Shown here: in pieces, positions 35,473-44,818 of the stretch
Layout of the letters: each line of letters begins with the position of its first letter
How positions within the stretch are numbered: the first letter of the stretch is position 1
NCBI GenBank assembly: GCA_021771715.1
Contig: JAETOO010000003.1
Coordinates: 62,001 to 126,000, forward strand
Source: Oscillospiraceae bacterium
GTDB taxonomy: Bacteria; Bacillota; Clostridia; Lachnospirales; Lachnospiraceae
DNA: 64,000 bases
Direction of reading: 5' to 3'
Notes under the pieces: model-generated
Told to the model about the DNA's origin: nothing
Databases searched by the model: none
What the model saw: only the letters and a program-made list of their open reading frames with translations
Made by a program: the position numbers and the translations under genes

Positions 35473-35713
35473 GAGAAGTGCGATGGGCCGCACGGGAGCG
35501 ACTATAGCGAGTCTTTACAAGGACTTAGCTTTCCGAATGTCGGAGCAGCTGTAAAAATCCTGCGATCCAGCAGGATTTTTAGCGGGCACTGTCTGAGGAA
35601 CATGTGCATCAGCACATGTTCCGAGTTGCCCGCGGCAGCTGCGCAGGCGTTCGGAAAGCTTAGTCCTTGTAGACGAGCGATTCGGAGCTCCCGTGCGGCC
35701 CATCGCACTTCTC
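35473..35713. repeat. 241-bp cloverleaf-like palindromic element
   Basis: The outer arms 35473-35499 and 35687-35713 are a perfect 27-bp inverted repeat. Inside, 35517-35538 pairs with 35650-35671 (22 bp, one mismatch), then CAGCTG at 35546-35551 and 35636-35641. The centre holds two more hairpins: TAAAAATCCTGC/GCAGGATTTTTA (35552-35563 with 35570-35581) and GCGGGCA/TGCCCGC (35582-35588 with 35627-35633) enclosing a perfect 11-bp stem (35597-35607 with 35612-35622, loop ATCA). No protein-like frame fits. It may be a MITE-like mobile palindrome or a structured RNA. Confidence 0.8.
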
Positions 35714-35877
35714 GTCCGCGTGTCACCATATCTCAAAAGTTACCTTATCCAACAAGCAATCCCGTCCAGTAACACACCGTCCCCCCAGAGTCCCTCCGCC
35801 CCGCCTCTCCCCCTTCATCCGCATCTCCCCCCGCCCCCCCTGTACGAAAAAAATACATAATTTCCTTCAATTTCCCC
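35714..35877. other. C-rich intergenic stretch before the mraZ promoter
   Basis: Pyrimidine-rich forward strand with runs of C; no gene or clear signal seen. Confidence 0.4.
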
Positions 35878-35906
35878 TTGTATTTTCCGGCAATTTAGTC
35901 TATTAT
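35878..35906 (+). promoter_or_regulatory. Promoter of the division and cell-wall cluster
   Basis: TTGTAT (35878-35883), 17 bases, TATTAT (35901-35906), followed by MraZ boxes. Confidence 0.65.
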
Positions 35907-35915
35907 TAACATCAA

Positions 35916-35960
35916 GTGGTAGAAAGTGGTGGGCTGTGGTTCCGTAATGGTGGAAAGTGG
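35916..35960 (+). promoter_or_regulatory. MraZ-binding direct repeats
   Basis: GTGG cores stand at 35916, 35926 and 35936, exactly ten bases apart, with two more at 35950 and 35957. Evenly spaced GTGG/TGGG repeats just after the promoter are the known MraZ operator type and predict autoregulation of the cluster. Confidence 0.75.
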
Positions 35961-36026
35961 AGGGCTTTTCCCAGGCAGGTTCCTCAGCACGGGGACACCG
36001 CGTGCAGCCGGAAGAGGTGCGTCATT

Positions 36027-36458
36027 ATGTTTATGGGTGAGTATAATCATACGATTGACACCAAAGGCAGACTGATCATCCCGTCCAAATTCAGAGAGCA
36101 GCTAGGCGATGAATTCATTGTGACAAAGGGATTAGATGGATGCCTGTTTGTGTTCCCCAAAAACGAATGGGAAATCTTCGAAGAGAAGCTGCGCACACTG
36201 CCACTGACTCAGAAAAACGCAAGAAAATTCGTTCGATTTTTTGTGGCAGGCGCCAGTCAGTGCGAATTGGACAAGCAGGGGAGAATTCTCCTGCCGCAGC
36301 CACTGAGGGAGTTCGCACAGCTGGACAAGGACGTCGTATTGTCAGGAACAATCAACCGGATTGAGATATGGTCTAAGGAGAAATGGGCAGAGAACAGTGC
36401 TTATGATGATATGGATGATATCGCCGAACAAATGACGGATTTAGGTTTATGCATATAA
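36027..36458 (+). CDS. mraZ: Transcriptional regulator MraZ
   Basis: 143 residues in two SpoVT-AbrB-like halves, each with the family DxKGR (DTKGRLIIP, residues 12-20) or DxQGR ([10 protein letters not shown]) motif. MraZ forms a ring that binds repeated GTGG boxes upstream of its own gene. Those boxes are visible at 35916-35960. The ATG at 36027 follows AGAGGTG; ATG 36033 is also possible, and the frame extends further upstream without support. It opens the division and cell-wall cluster. Confidence 0.95.
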   Translation: MFMGEYNHTIDTKGRLIIPSKFREQLGDEFIVTKGLDGCLFVFPKNEWEIFEEKLRTLPLTQKNARKFVRFFVAGASQCELDKQGRILLPQPLREFAQLDKDVVLSGTINRIEIWSKEKWAENSAYDDMDDIAEQMTDLGLCI

Positions 36459-36473
36459 CCTGGGGAGGCTTGT

Positions 36474-37415
36474 ATGGAATTCAGACACAAATCTGTACTT
36501 TTGGAGGAGAGCATTGCAGCTTTGCAAATTAAACCGGACGGCATCTATGTGGACGGCACGCTTGGCGGCGGAGGCCACTCCCTGGAGATCTGCCGACAGC
36601 TGTCGAAGAGGGGCAGGCTGATCGGGATTGACCAGGATGCGGCAGCCATCGAGGCGGCCACACAGCGTTTGGAAGAGTACAAAGACCGGGTGACGATTCT
36701 GCGCAGCAATTACTGCGACATGAAGAAGGAGCTCGGCAGACTTGGTATCACATCTGTGGATGGAGTCATTTTGGATCTGGGGGTCTCATCTTATCAGCTC
36801 GATGAGCCGGAACGCGGGTTTACTTACAGGGAGGACGCCCCGCTGGACATGCGCATGGACCAGCGGCAGACCTTGTCGGCGAGAGAGGTTGTAAATGAGT
36901 ACGGGGAGATGGAGCTGTATCACATCCTCCGTGACTACGGGGAAGAACGATTTGCAAAGAATATCGCCAAGCACATTGTAAGCGCCAGAAAAGAAAAAAC
37001 ACTGGAAACGACTGGGGAGTTAATTCATGTTATAAAAGCGGCGATACCTGCGAAAGCGAGAGCGACGGGGGGACACCCGGCCAAAAGGACATTTCAGGCC
37101 ATACGGATCGAGGTAAACAGGGAACTGGATGTGCTGGAACACTCACTGGGAGAAATGATTGACTTGCTGAATGACAAAGGACGGATCTGCGTGATCACGT
37201 TCCATTCACTGGAGGATCGAATCGTAAAGAACAAGTTCCGTGAGTGTGAGAACCCATGCACCTGTCCCAAAGAATTTCCGGTGTGTGTCTGTGGAAAAAA
37301 ACCAAAAGGCAGGGTAATCACCAGAAAGCCGATTGTTCCGTCGGCAGAGGAACTGGAAGAAAATACGAGGTCAAAGAGCTCGAAGCTTCGCGTGTTCGAG
37401 CGTGAGATACAGTAA
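36474..37415 (+). CDS. rsmH: 16S rRNA C1402 N4-methyltransferase
   Basis: 313 residues. Methylates N4 of cytidine 1402 in 16S rRNA. The SAM-binding GTLGGGGHS motif (about 29-37), [11 protein letters not shown] and [10 protein letters not shown] are all present. It follows mraZ after 15 bases, the standard order. Confidence 0.96.
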   Translation: MEFRHKSVLLEESIAALQIKPDGIYVDGTLGGGGHSLEICRQLSKRGRLIGIDQDAAAIEAATQRLEEYKDRVTILRSNYCDMKKELGRLGITSVDGVILDLGVSSYQLDEPERGFTYREDAPLDMRMDQRQTLSAREVVNEYGEMELYHILRDYGEERFAKNIAKHIVSARKEKTLETTGELIHVIKAAIPAKARATGGHPAKRTFQAIRIEVNRELDVLEHSLGEMIDLLNDKGRICVITFHSLEDRIVKNKFRECENPCTCPKEFPVCVCGKKPKGRVITRKPIVPSAEELEENTRSKSSKLRVFEREIQ

Positions 37416-37431
37416 ATTGGGAGAGCGGAAG

Positions 37432-37938
37432 ATGGCAAACACCAGGAGAAATGTCGGCGCTGGGACTGGCCGGCCGGGGAAAACAGAAGATCGGAGCATG
37501 TACGCGTACGTGGAGGGGACAGCCGTACGCCAGCTTGAGACAGTACCGGAGCGGCAGCCAAGAGAGCGCACGCCGTCTGTCAGCACGTCCACGAAGCACA
37601 ACCGTGAGCGCGCGCTTCAGATGAATCTTGGCTATGTCCTGTTCCTGACCGCGGCGGCGGTGGTCACGGTGTTTATGTGCGTGAACTACCTGCAGCTGCA
37701 GGCGAAGGGGACAAGACTTCAGAGAGAAGTGACCGCTCTTGAGACACAGCTGGACGCAGCGGTGCTCCGCAATGAGTCGGATTACAGCCGGATTATGGCC
37801 GGAGTCGACATGGAGCATGTGAAGGATGTGGCGATGAACGAGCTCGGCATGGGCTACGCGTCAAAGAGCCAGATTGAGACGTACACGATCGAGGACAGTG
37901 ATTATGTGCGGCAATACTCGGATGTACCCGAAGAGTAG
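37432..37938 (+). CDS. ftsL: FtsL-like division protein
   Basis: 168 residues: a ~60-residue basic, polar cytoplasmic part, one membrane helix (about 65-86, starting YVLFLTAAAVVTVFMCV) and an extracellular coiled coil (about 88-125). Sequence identity to known FtsL is low, as usual; the call rests on topology and on its place between rsmH and the penicillin-binding protein. With DivIC and DivIB it would form the complex that activates septal wall synthesis. ATG 37432 follows GGGAGAGCGGAAG. Confidence 0.8.
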   Translation: MANTRRNVGAGTGRPGKTEDRSMYAYVEGTAVRQLETVPERQPRERTPSVSTSTKHNRERALQMNLGYVLFLTAAAVVTVFMCVNYLQLQAKGTRLQREVTALETQLDAAVLRNESDYSRIMAGVDMEHVKDVAMNELGMGYASKSQIETYTIEDSDYVRQYSDVPEE

Positions 37939-37946
37939 GTGATTGA

Positions 37947-40196
37947 TTGGCGAATTTAAGACATACCAAAAAACAGAAAAGATTTACGAGAAAAATGCAA
38001 ATAAAGCTTCTGGCTATATTTGCATTCGTTTTATTGTTCCTGGTGGTTCTGCTGCTTCGGATTGTGCACATCAATCTGAAGAGCGGGAAAGCGTATGAGA
38101 AGCAGGTGCTCTCGCAGCAGAACTACGACAGCCAGACGCTCTACAGCCGGAGAGGAGAGATCCAGGACCGGAACGGACAGCTTTTGGCGTACAGCGAGAA
38201 GGTGTACCGACTCGTGCTGGACTGCAAGGCGGTCAACGAGCGGGAGGACGCGGAGAGTCCGACCGTCGAGGTGCTCAGTGAGGTGTTCGGGCTGGAGCCG
38301 GCCGGGATCCGTGACAGGATCCAGGGCGAAAAGACGCGGGAGAGCCAGTACCAGGTGCTGGCGACCGAGGTCACGCAGGACCAGAAGGATGCGTACGAGG
38401 AGTACGTCTCGACGAAGAACCGCGATGATCTGACGAAGGAGGAAAAGAAGCGGCTGTCGCTTGTGACAGGCGTGTATTTTGAGGAGCAGTTTATCCGGAA
38501 ATATCCGCTTGGCTCTGTCGCGAGCACGGTGGTCGGCTTCTCGAACAAGCTCGGGGACGGAATCGCCGGCCTGGAGCTCTACTATGACAGCCTGCTGACC
38601 GGCACGGACGGCCGTGTGTTTGGCTATCTGAACGAGGACCAGGAGTATCAGAAGCGGACGATCGCGCCGGACAATGGCTACACGCTGCAGACGACGCTGG
38701 ACGTCAACATCCAGCAGATTGTCGAGAAGTATATTCAGGAATTTGACGAGACGTACGGGGAGGACGAGGACAACGGGACGGCAAAGCACGGAGCCAAGGA
38801 CATCGGCGTGATCGTGATGGATCCGGATGACGGATCGGTGCTGGCGATGGCGACGAACCACGGCTACGACCTGAACAATCCGCAGGATCTGACTCCGTGG
38901 TACACAGAGTCGGAGATCAAGTCGATGGACGATGAGCAGGTCTCGCAGGCCCTCAAGGATACGTACTGGGACAATTACTGCATCACGGACGGCATCGAGC
39001 CCGGTTCGACCTTCAAGCCGATCACGGTTTCCTCTGCGCTGGAGTGCGGGGCGATCCATGAAAATTCAGGCTTCACGTGCGACGGCGGCGAGATGGTCAC
39101 GGACACGTATATCCGCTGTGACGTCTGGCCAAATGCGCACGGAGCGGAGACGGTGGGAGACGTGCTGAAGAATTCCTGCAATGACGGATTGATGGCGATC
39201 GGTATGTCGATGGGGATTTCGAACTTTATTCAGTATCAGTCGCTGTTCAATTTCGGGCGGAAGACCGGAATCGACCTCCCGGGGGAGATCGCCGGAATCG
39301 TGTATGACCAGAAGGGCATGAATGAGGTAGAGCTGTCGACATGTACATTCGGCCAGGGCTTCACCTGTACGATGATTCAGGAGATCACCGCGTTTTCAGC
39401 GGTGGTAAACGGAGGCTACTACTATCAGCCGCACGTCGTCGACAAGGTGCTCGATGAGAACGGAAGGGTGATCAAGAACCAGTCGGGGATGCTGCTGAAG
39501 CAGCCGATCTCGAACAACGTCTCAGAGCTGCTGCGCGGATATCTGGAGACGGCAGTCCTGGAGGGTACCGGTAAGAAGGCGCAGGTGCCGGGCTACCGGA
39601 TCGGCGGAAAGACCGGTACGGCGGAGAAGATCGACTATACCACGGGCAGACGTGCGGATGGAAAATACCTGGTCTCCTTTATCGGCGCAGTGCCGATCAA
39701 TGACCCGGAGGTCGTGATCTATGTCGTGGTCGACGAGCCGAACGTCGCGGATCAGGCGCACAGCACGTACGCGCAGGAGATTTTTCGGAAGATTGCGATG
39801 GAGGTGCTTCCTTATATGGGGATCTATCCGACGGAGGAGATTTCGGACACCTTGCTCGCCTACCTTGGGCTGACGCGTGAGGACGTGACGGAGGCGGACA
39901 CGGTCGTGCTGTTCGACGCGATTGATTCCTACGGGACGTACCACACGGACGTGCGCGTCGAGGACGGGCAGATCGTGGACGCAAGCGGCGCCGTGATCCA
40001 GGGCGCGTACATTGACGAGAACCGCCATGTGATTGACGCGTACGGGAACGACGTATTTACGATCGAGGACGGCTCGGATGACAATCCGGACCCGAAGGTG
40101 GAGAATCCGAATATCGCATCGCCGCCGACCGCCGATCCAGGCGCTGCGGATGACAGCACCGTCTGGGACGGGACAGCGGTGGAGCCGGAGGAGTAG
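37947..40196 (+). CDS. Class B penicillin-binding protein (FtsI/PBP2B-like) with C-terminal tail module
   Basis: 749 residues. One N-terminal membrane helix (about 19-41), a dimerisation domain starting RRGEIQDRNGQLLAY, and a transpeptidase domain with the active serine in STFK (Ser354, Lys357), SCN (NSCNDG) and KTGT (about 555). It crosslinks septal peptidoglycan. It has no PASTA domain; after the enzyme it carries about 110 extra residues. Forty of these (DNA 39936-40055) align without gaps to the end of DivIB, and the protein ends in an Asp/Pro-rich acidic tail. The start is TTG at 37947 behind AGGTGA, nine bases after the ftsL stop. A second class B protein follows, so which one is the main FtsI is uncertain. 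Confidence 0.9.
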   Translation: MANLRHTKKQKRFTRKMQIKLLAIFAFVLLFLVVLLLRIVHINLKSGKAYEKQVLSQQNYDSQTLYSRRGEIQDRNGQLLAYSEKVYRLVLDCKAVNEREDAESPTVEVLSEVFGLEPAGIRDRIQGEKTRESQYQVLATEVTQDQKDAYEEYVSTKNRDDLTKEEKKRLSLVTGVYFEEQFIRKYPLGSVASTVVGFSNKLGDGIAGLELYYDSLLTGTDGRVFGYLNEDQEYQKRTIAPDNGYTLQTTLDVNIQQIVEKYIQEFDETYGEDEDNGTAKHGAKDIGVIVMDPDDGSVLAMATNHGYDLNNPQDLTPWYTESEIKSMDDEQVSQALKDTYWDNYCITDGIEPGSTFKPITVSSALECGAIHENSGFTCDGGEMVTDTYIRCDVWPNAHGAETVGDVLKNSCNDGLMAIGMSMGISNFIQYQSLFNFGRKTGIDLPGEIAGIVYDQKGMNEVELSTCTFGQGFTCTMIQEITAFSAVVNGGYYYQPHVVDKVLDENGRVIKNQSGMLLKQPISNNVSELLRGYLETAVLEGTGKKAQVPGYRIGGKTGTAEKIDYTTGRRADGKYLVSFIGAVPINDPEVVIYVVVDEPNVADQAHSTYAQEIFRKIAMEVLPYMGIYPTEEISDTLLAYLGLTREDVTEADTVVLFDAIDSYGTYHTDVRVEDGQIVDASGAVIQGAYIDENRHVIDAYGNDVFTIEDGSDDNPDPKVENPNIASPPTADPGAADDSTVWDGTAVEPEE

Positions 40197-40306
40197 CCGA
40201 GTGCTGCTCCTTCATTTTTCTGTTCCGGACCTGCCTCCCCGTTGCTTTTCCTGTTCATGACCGGATGTGCGGGCGCATAGACTGTAAAAAAAGTATGGAG
40301 TGTGCG

Positions 40307-42286
40307 ATGCAGAAAACGAGATCGTTTCACCGCAGGAAGATCGTCGTCATTTTTGCGGGCACCGTCGGGGCGCTGTTGTTTCTGGGAGGAAGGCTGGCGC
40401 ATCTGATGATTGCGGAGTCGGAGTATTACGCGGTGCTGGCGGAGGATCTGCATGAGCGGGAGCGCTCGATCAAGGCGGCGCGCGGGAGGATTCTGGACCG
40501 GAACGGCGTTGTGCTTGCGGACAACCGTACCGTCTGTACGATTTCCGTGATCCACAGCCAGATCCGGGAGCCGGAGAAGGTGATCGAGGTGCTCTGCAAG
40601 GAGCTGGAGCTGGACGAGGCTGCGGTGCGCAAGCGCGTCGAGAAGGTCAGCTCGATCGAGCGCGTCGCGAAAAATGTAGACAAGGAGATCGGCGACCGGA
40701 TCCGCAATTACGGGCTCGCGGGGATCAAGGTCGATGAGGATTACCGGAGGTACTATCCGTACGGGAGCATGGCCTCGAAGGTGATCGGCTTTACCGGGGG
40801 CGACAACCAGGGAATCATCGGACTGGAGGTCGAGTACGAGGAGGTGCTGGAGGGGACGCCGGGGCGGATCCTGACGCTGACCGACGCACGCGGCGTCGAG
40901 CTCGCCGACACCGGGGAGGCGCGGGAGGAGCCGATTGCCGGGAAAGACCTCGTGATCAGCATGGATTACAACATCCAGCAGTTTGCGGAGCAGGCCGCCT
41001 ACCGGATCATGGAGCAGAAGCAGGCGGACAGCGTGTCGATCCTCGCGATGAACCCGCAGAACGGGGAGATCTACGCGATGACAAATGTTCCGGAGTTTGA
41101 CCTCAACAATCCCTACACACTGTCCCAGGAGCAAAGGGCAGCAGCGGAGGCGAAGGCGGCGCAGGAGGCCGCCCGGAAGGAGCAGGGAGAGGAGGAAGCG
41201 GCGCAGGAGGCGGCGTTACAGGATGCGGTTGCTGCCGTGAACGGTGCAGCGTTACAGGATGCGGTTGCTGTCCTGAACGGTGCAGCGTTACAGGATGCGG
41301 TTGCTGCCCTGAACGGTGCAGCGTTACAGAATGCAGGTGCTGCCGTGAGTGATGCGGCGTTGCAGAAGGTAGAGAGCACTCTGAGCGGTGAGGTTCTGCA
41401 GGATGCATTGAATCAGATGTGGCGGAACGGCTGTCTGAATGATACGTATGAGCCGGGCTCCACGTTCAAGATTATCACCGCAGCGGCCGGGCTGGACGCG
41501 GGTGTCGTCACGCTGCAGGACCAGTTTTCGTGTCCGGGCTTTAAGATTGTCGAGGACCGGAGGATCCGGTGCCACAAGGTGGGCGGCCACGGCGGTGAGA
41601 CCTTTTTGCAGGCGACGCAGAACTCGTGCAATCCCGTGTTTATCGAGGTCGGGCTGCGGCTGGGGGTCGATCGGTACTTCGAGTATTTCAATCAGTTCGG
41701 GCTGAACCAGAAGACGGGGATCGACCTGCCGGGCGAGGCGGCGACGATCATGCACAAGAAAGAGAATGTCGGACAGGTCGAGCTGGCGACGATTTCCTTC
41801 GGCCAGTCCTTCCAGATCACGCCGGTGCAGCTCGCGACGACGGTCAGCTCGATCGTCAACGGCGGGATCCGGGTGACGCCGCACTTCGGCATGCAGGTGA
41901 AGGAGCGGGACGGGACGCTGCTGAAGGTCTATCAGTATGAGGATGACAATCGCATCCTCGCCGAGGAGACGTCCGAGACGATGCGCTACCTGCTGGAGCA
42001 GGTCGTGGACGGCGGCTCCGGGAAGAATGCGTACATCGAGGGCTACCGGATCGGCGGCAAGACGGCGACCTCCGAGACGCTCCCGCGCAGCGCGAACAAG
42101 TACATCTCGTCGTTCATCGGCTTCTCCCCTGCGGATGATCCGCAGGTGCTGGTGCTCTGCGTCATCAACAATCCGCAGGGCGTCTACTACGGCGGCACGA
42201 TCGCGGCGCCGGTTGTCAGGGAGATCCTGGGGAATGTGCTGCCGTACCTTGGGGTGGAGCGGGAGGTGAGCCAGACAGAGTCGTAA
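40307..42286 (+). CDS. Class B penicillin-binding protein (SpoVD/FtsI-like) with repeat insert and KTA motif
   Basis: About 659 residues. N-terminal basic stretch and membrane helix (about 11-33), dimerisation domain starting AARGRILDRNG, then the transpeptidase with STFK (Ser385, Lys388) and SCN (NSCNPV). Two oddities. The third box reads KTA (aag acg gcg) instead of KTG. And some 100 residues of Ala/Gln/Glu-rich sequence, including about five 12-residue repeats of the type AALQDAVAAVNG, are inserted just before the active serine. Paired penicillin-binding proteins here usually serve division and sporulation (SpoVD); the SpoVD-type PASTA domain is missing. The ATG at 40307 follows GGAGTGTGCG. 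Confidence 0.88.
   Translation: MQKTRSFHRRKIVVIFAGTVGALLFLGGRLAHLMIAESEYYAVLAEDLHERERSIKAARGRILDRNGVVLADNRTVCTISVIHSQIREPEKVIEVLCKELELDEAAVRKRVEKVSSIERVAKNVDKEIGDRIRNYGLAGIKVDEDYRRYYPYGSMASKVIGFTGGDNQGIIGLEVEYEEVLEGTPGRILTLTDARGVELADTGEAREEPIAGKDLVISMDYNIQQFAEQAAYRIMEQKQADSVSILAMNPQNGEIYAMTNVPEFDLNNPYTLSQEQRAAAEAKAAQEAARKEQGEEEAAQEAALQDAVAAVNGAALQDAVAVLNGAALQDAVAALNGAALQNAGAAVSDAALQKVESTLSGEVLQDALNQMWRNGCLNDTYEPGSTFKIITAAAGLDAGVVTLQDQFSCPGFKIVEDRRIRCHKVGGHGGETFLQATQNSCNPVFIEVGLRLGVDRYFEYFNQFGLNQKTGIDLPGEAATIMHKKENVGQVELATISFGQSFQITPVQLATTVSSIVNGGIRVTPHFGMQVKERDGTLLKVYQYEDDNRILAEETSETMRYLLEQVVDGGSGKNAYIEGYRIGGKTATSETLPRSANKYISSFIGFSPADDPQVLVLCVINNPQGVYYGGTIAAPVVREILGNVLPYLGVEREVSQTES
41213..41395 (+). 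repeat. 36-bp tandem repeat inside the second penicillin-binding protein gene
   Basis: Three nearly identical 36-bp units (GCGTTACAGGATGCGGTTGC start), then two degenerate ones, encode AALQDAVAxxNG peptides just before the active-site serine. Confidence 0.85.
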
Positions 42287-42418
42287 ACATTTTTCTGTTC
42301 TCCGTAATATTTTCTGTACAATGCGTGAAAAACGATATAAAATAGGGAAGGATAATACCAGTACAACAGTGATCCGGTCTTTGGCCGGCTCCGGAAGAGA
42401 AAAAAGAGGTGTGAGAGG

Positions 42419-43390
42419 ATGATTGATAAGGACATTTTATTTCCGTTGTTTCTTGCGTTTGCGGTCAGTGTGGCGCTCAGCCCGTTTGTGATTCCGTTTC
42501 TGCAGCGGCTGAAGGTCGGACAGACGGAGCGCAAGGAGGGCGTGCAGTCCCATCTGAAAAAGGCGGGCACGCCGACGATGGGCGGGCTGATTATTCTGAT
42601 CAGCGTGGTGGTGACGTCGCTGTTCTATCTCTGGCGTTTTCCACGGATGATCCCGGTGCTGTTTCTGATCCTTGGCTTCGGCCTGATCGGGTTTCTCGAC
42701 GACTATCTGAAGGTCGTGATGCACCGCTCGGATGGGCTGTACCCGAAGCAGAAGATGCTCGGACAGATCATCGTGACCGCCGTTTTTATCGTATATCTCT
42801 GGGTGATGGACCCGAGCAGCCTGGAGCTTCTGGTCCCGTTCTCGGGCGGGATGGTGCTCGACGCACAGTGGATCCGGATCGCGTCGGCTGTGATTGCGTT
42901 CCCTGCGATTATCGGCACGGTGAACGGGGTCAATTTTACGGATGGACTTGACGGGCTTGCGACCGGCGTGACGACGATGGTGGCCGTATTTTTCACGGTG
43001 GCGTCGATGACGCTCGGCGGGGGGATTGAGCCCCTGACTGCCGCGGTGACGGGGGCGCTGATCGGGTTCCTCCTGTTCAATGTGTACCCTGCAAAGGTGT
43101 TTATGGGCGACACAGGCTCTCTGGCGCTGGGCGGCTTTGTGGCAGGCGCGGCGTACGCGATGAAGATGCCGATGTTCATCCTGATCGTCGGACTGATCTA
43201 CTGGATTGAGATTCTGTCGGTCATGATTCAGGTGACGTATTTTAAGAAGACGGGCGGCAAGCGGTTTTTCAAGATGGCGCCGATCCACCATCACTTCGAG
43301 CTCTGCGGCTGGTCGGAGACGCGGGTGGTGACGGTGTTTACTGTCGTGACGGCGTTTCTGTGCGTGATCGGACTGGTTGGGCTTAATTAA
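42419..43390 (+). CDS. mraY: Phospho-N-acetylmuramoyl-pentapeptide transferase
   Basis: 323 residues, about ten membrane helices. Makes lipid I from UDP-MurNAc-pentapeptide and undecaprenyl phosphate. Catalytic motifs LDDYLKV, NFTDGLDGLATG, FMGDTGSLALG and PIHHHFE are intact. GAGGTGTGAGAGG stands before the ATG. Confidence 0.97.
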   Translation: MIDKDILFPLFLAFAVSVALSPFVIPFLQRLKVGQTERKEGVQSHLKKAGTPTMGGLIILISVVVTSLFYLWRFPRMIPVLFLILGFGLIGFLDDYLKVVMHRSDGLYPKQKMLGQIIVTAVFIVYLWVMDPSSLELLVPFSGGMVLDAQWIRIASAVIAFPAIIGTVNGVNFTDGLDGLATGVTTMVAVFFTVASMTLGGGIEPLTAAVTGALIGFLLFNVYPAKVFMGDTGSLALGGFVAGAAYAMKMPMFILIVGLIYWIEILSVMIQVTYFKKTGGKRFFKMAPIHHHFELCGWSETRVVTVFTVVTAFLCVIGLVGLN

Positions 43391-43411
43391 TGACATGAGA
43401 GGAAGCGGAAC

Positions 43412-44767
43412 ATGAGATTAGCAGGAATCACGGCTCTGGTATTCGGAGCCGGAATCAGCGGGATCGGAGCGGCAAAGCTGCTGCTTCAGAAATCCGCAGA
43501 AGTAATACTTTATGACGGAAATGCGGAAAAAAAGGAGGAGGAGCTCAGAGCGCTGCTGCCCGGGGACGGTAGGCTTGAGATTGTGCTCGGCGCGCTGCCG
43601 GAGGCTGTGATGAGGCGGCTGGACCTCGTGGTCATGAGCCCCGGCGTTCCGTGCGATCTGCCGGAGGTCCTGAAAATGAAGGAGCTGGGCATCCGGATCT
43701 GGGGGGAGGTCGAGCTGGCCTACGCGTGCGGGCGCGGCGATGTGCTGGCGGTGACGGGCACGAACGGCAAGACCACGACGACGAGCCTGTTAGGAGCGAT
43801 TATGCAGGCCTGGAAGAAGGAGGTCTACATTGTCGGAAATATCGGCAACCCTTACACGGAGGCGGCGCCGCGGATGACGGATGAGGCGGTGACCGTGGCG
43901 GAGATCAGCAGCTTCCAGCTCGAGACGATCGAGCGGTTTGCGCCGCGGGTGAGCACGATCCTGAACATCACCCCGGACCATCTGAACCGCCACCATACGA
44001 TGGAAGAGTACATCCGGGTGAAGGAGCTGATCGCGTCGAATCAGACGGCGGAAGATACGTGCGTGCTGAATTACGAGGATGAGATTTTAAGAAAATTCGG
44101 TGCGACCTTACATACAAGAGTTCTTTACTTCAGCAGCCTGCATAGACTGGATAGGGGAATGTACCTCGAGGACGGGGCGATCCGCTATTCGGACGGCGCG
44201 CAGGTGACGGAGCTGTGCCGGACGTCGGAGCTGTACCTGCTCGGGCGGCACAACCACGAGAATGTGATGGCGGCCGCTCTGATGGCGATTGCCTACGGCG
44301 TTCCCGTGGAAGTGATCCGCGAGACGGTCAAGTCGTTCCGGGCGGTTGAGCACAGAATTGAGTATGTGACAGAGAAAAACGGAGTCGTCTACTACAACGA
44401 TTCGAAGGGGACGAACCCGGATGCGGCGATCAAGGGCATCCAGGCGATGGACCGCCCGACGCTGCTGATCGGCGGCGGCTATGATAAGGGCTCCTCCTAC
44501 GAGGAGTGGATTCAATCATTCGACGGAAAAGTGAAGCATCTGGTGCTGATCGGACAGACGAGAGAGAAGATCGCAGAGACGGCCCGGGCGCTGGGCTTTA
44601 CGGACATTGTCTTCGCAGAGAGCCTCGAGGAGGCTGTGCAGTTCTGCGCGGACCATGCGCAAAGAGGCGATGCGGTGCTGCTCTCCCCTGCCTGCGCGAG
44701 CTGGGGGATGTTCCCGAACTATGAGGTGCGGGGCAGGAGATTCAAAGAACTGGTAAATCAGCTGTGA
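43412..44767 (+). CDS. murD: UDP-MurNAc-L-alanine:D-glutamate ligase
   Basis: 451 residues. Second Mur ligase of the pathway. An N-terminal Rossmann-like GAGISGIGAAK motif, the ATP loop GTNGKTTTT (about 116-124), NITPDHLNRH and YYNDSKGTNPDA are present. It sits between mraY and ftsW as in most Firmicutes. Confidence 0.97.
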   Translation: MRLAGITALVFGAGISGIGAAKLLLQKSAEVILYDGNAEKKEEELRALLPGDGRLEIVLGALPEAVMRRLDLVVMSPGVPCDLPEVLKMKELGIRIWGEVELAYACGRGDVLAVTGTNGKTTTTSLLGAIMQAWKKEVYIVGNIGNPYTEAAPRMTDEAVTVAEISSFQLETIERFAPRVSTILNITPDHLNRHHTMEEYIRVKELIASNQTAEDTCVLNYEDEILRKFGATLHTRVLYFSSLHRLDRGMYLEDGAIRYSDGAQVTELCRTSELYLLGRHNHENVMAAALMAIAYGVPVEVIRETVKSFRAVEHRIEYVTEKNGVVYYNDSKGTNPDAAIKGIQAMDRPTLLIGGGYDKGSSYEEWIQSFDGKVKHLVLIGQTREKIAETARALGFTDIVFAESLEEAVQFCADHAQRGDAVLLSPACASWGMFPNYEVRGRRFKELVNQL

Positions 44768-44818
44768 CGGCAGCGCAGACCTCGCTGTGCGGCCTGCCGT
44801 CCAGACAGGAGTGATAGT

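Noticed and set aside
35502-35772. Short frames inside the 241-bp palindrome
   Set aside because: Both strands give similar frames because the element is palindromic; no start signals.
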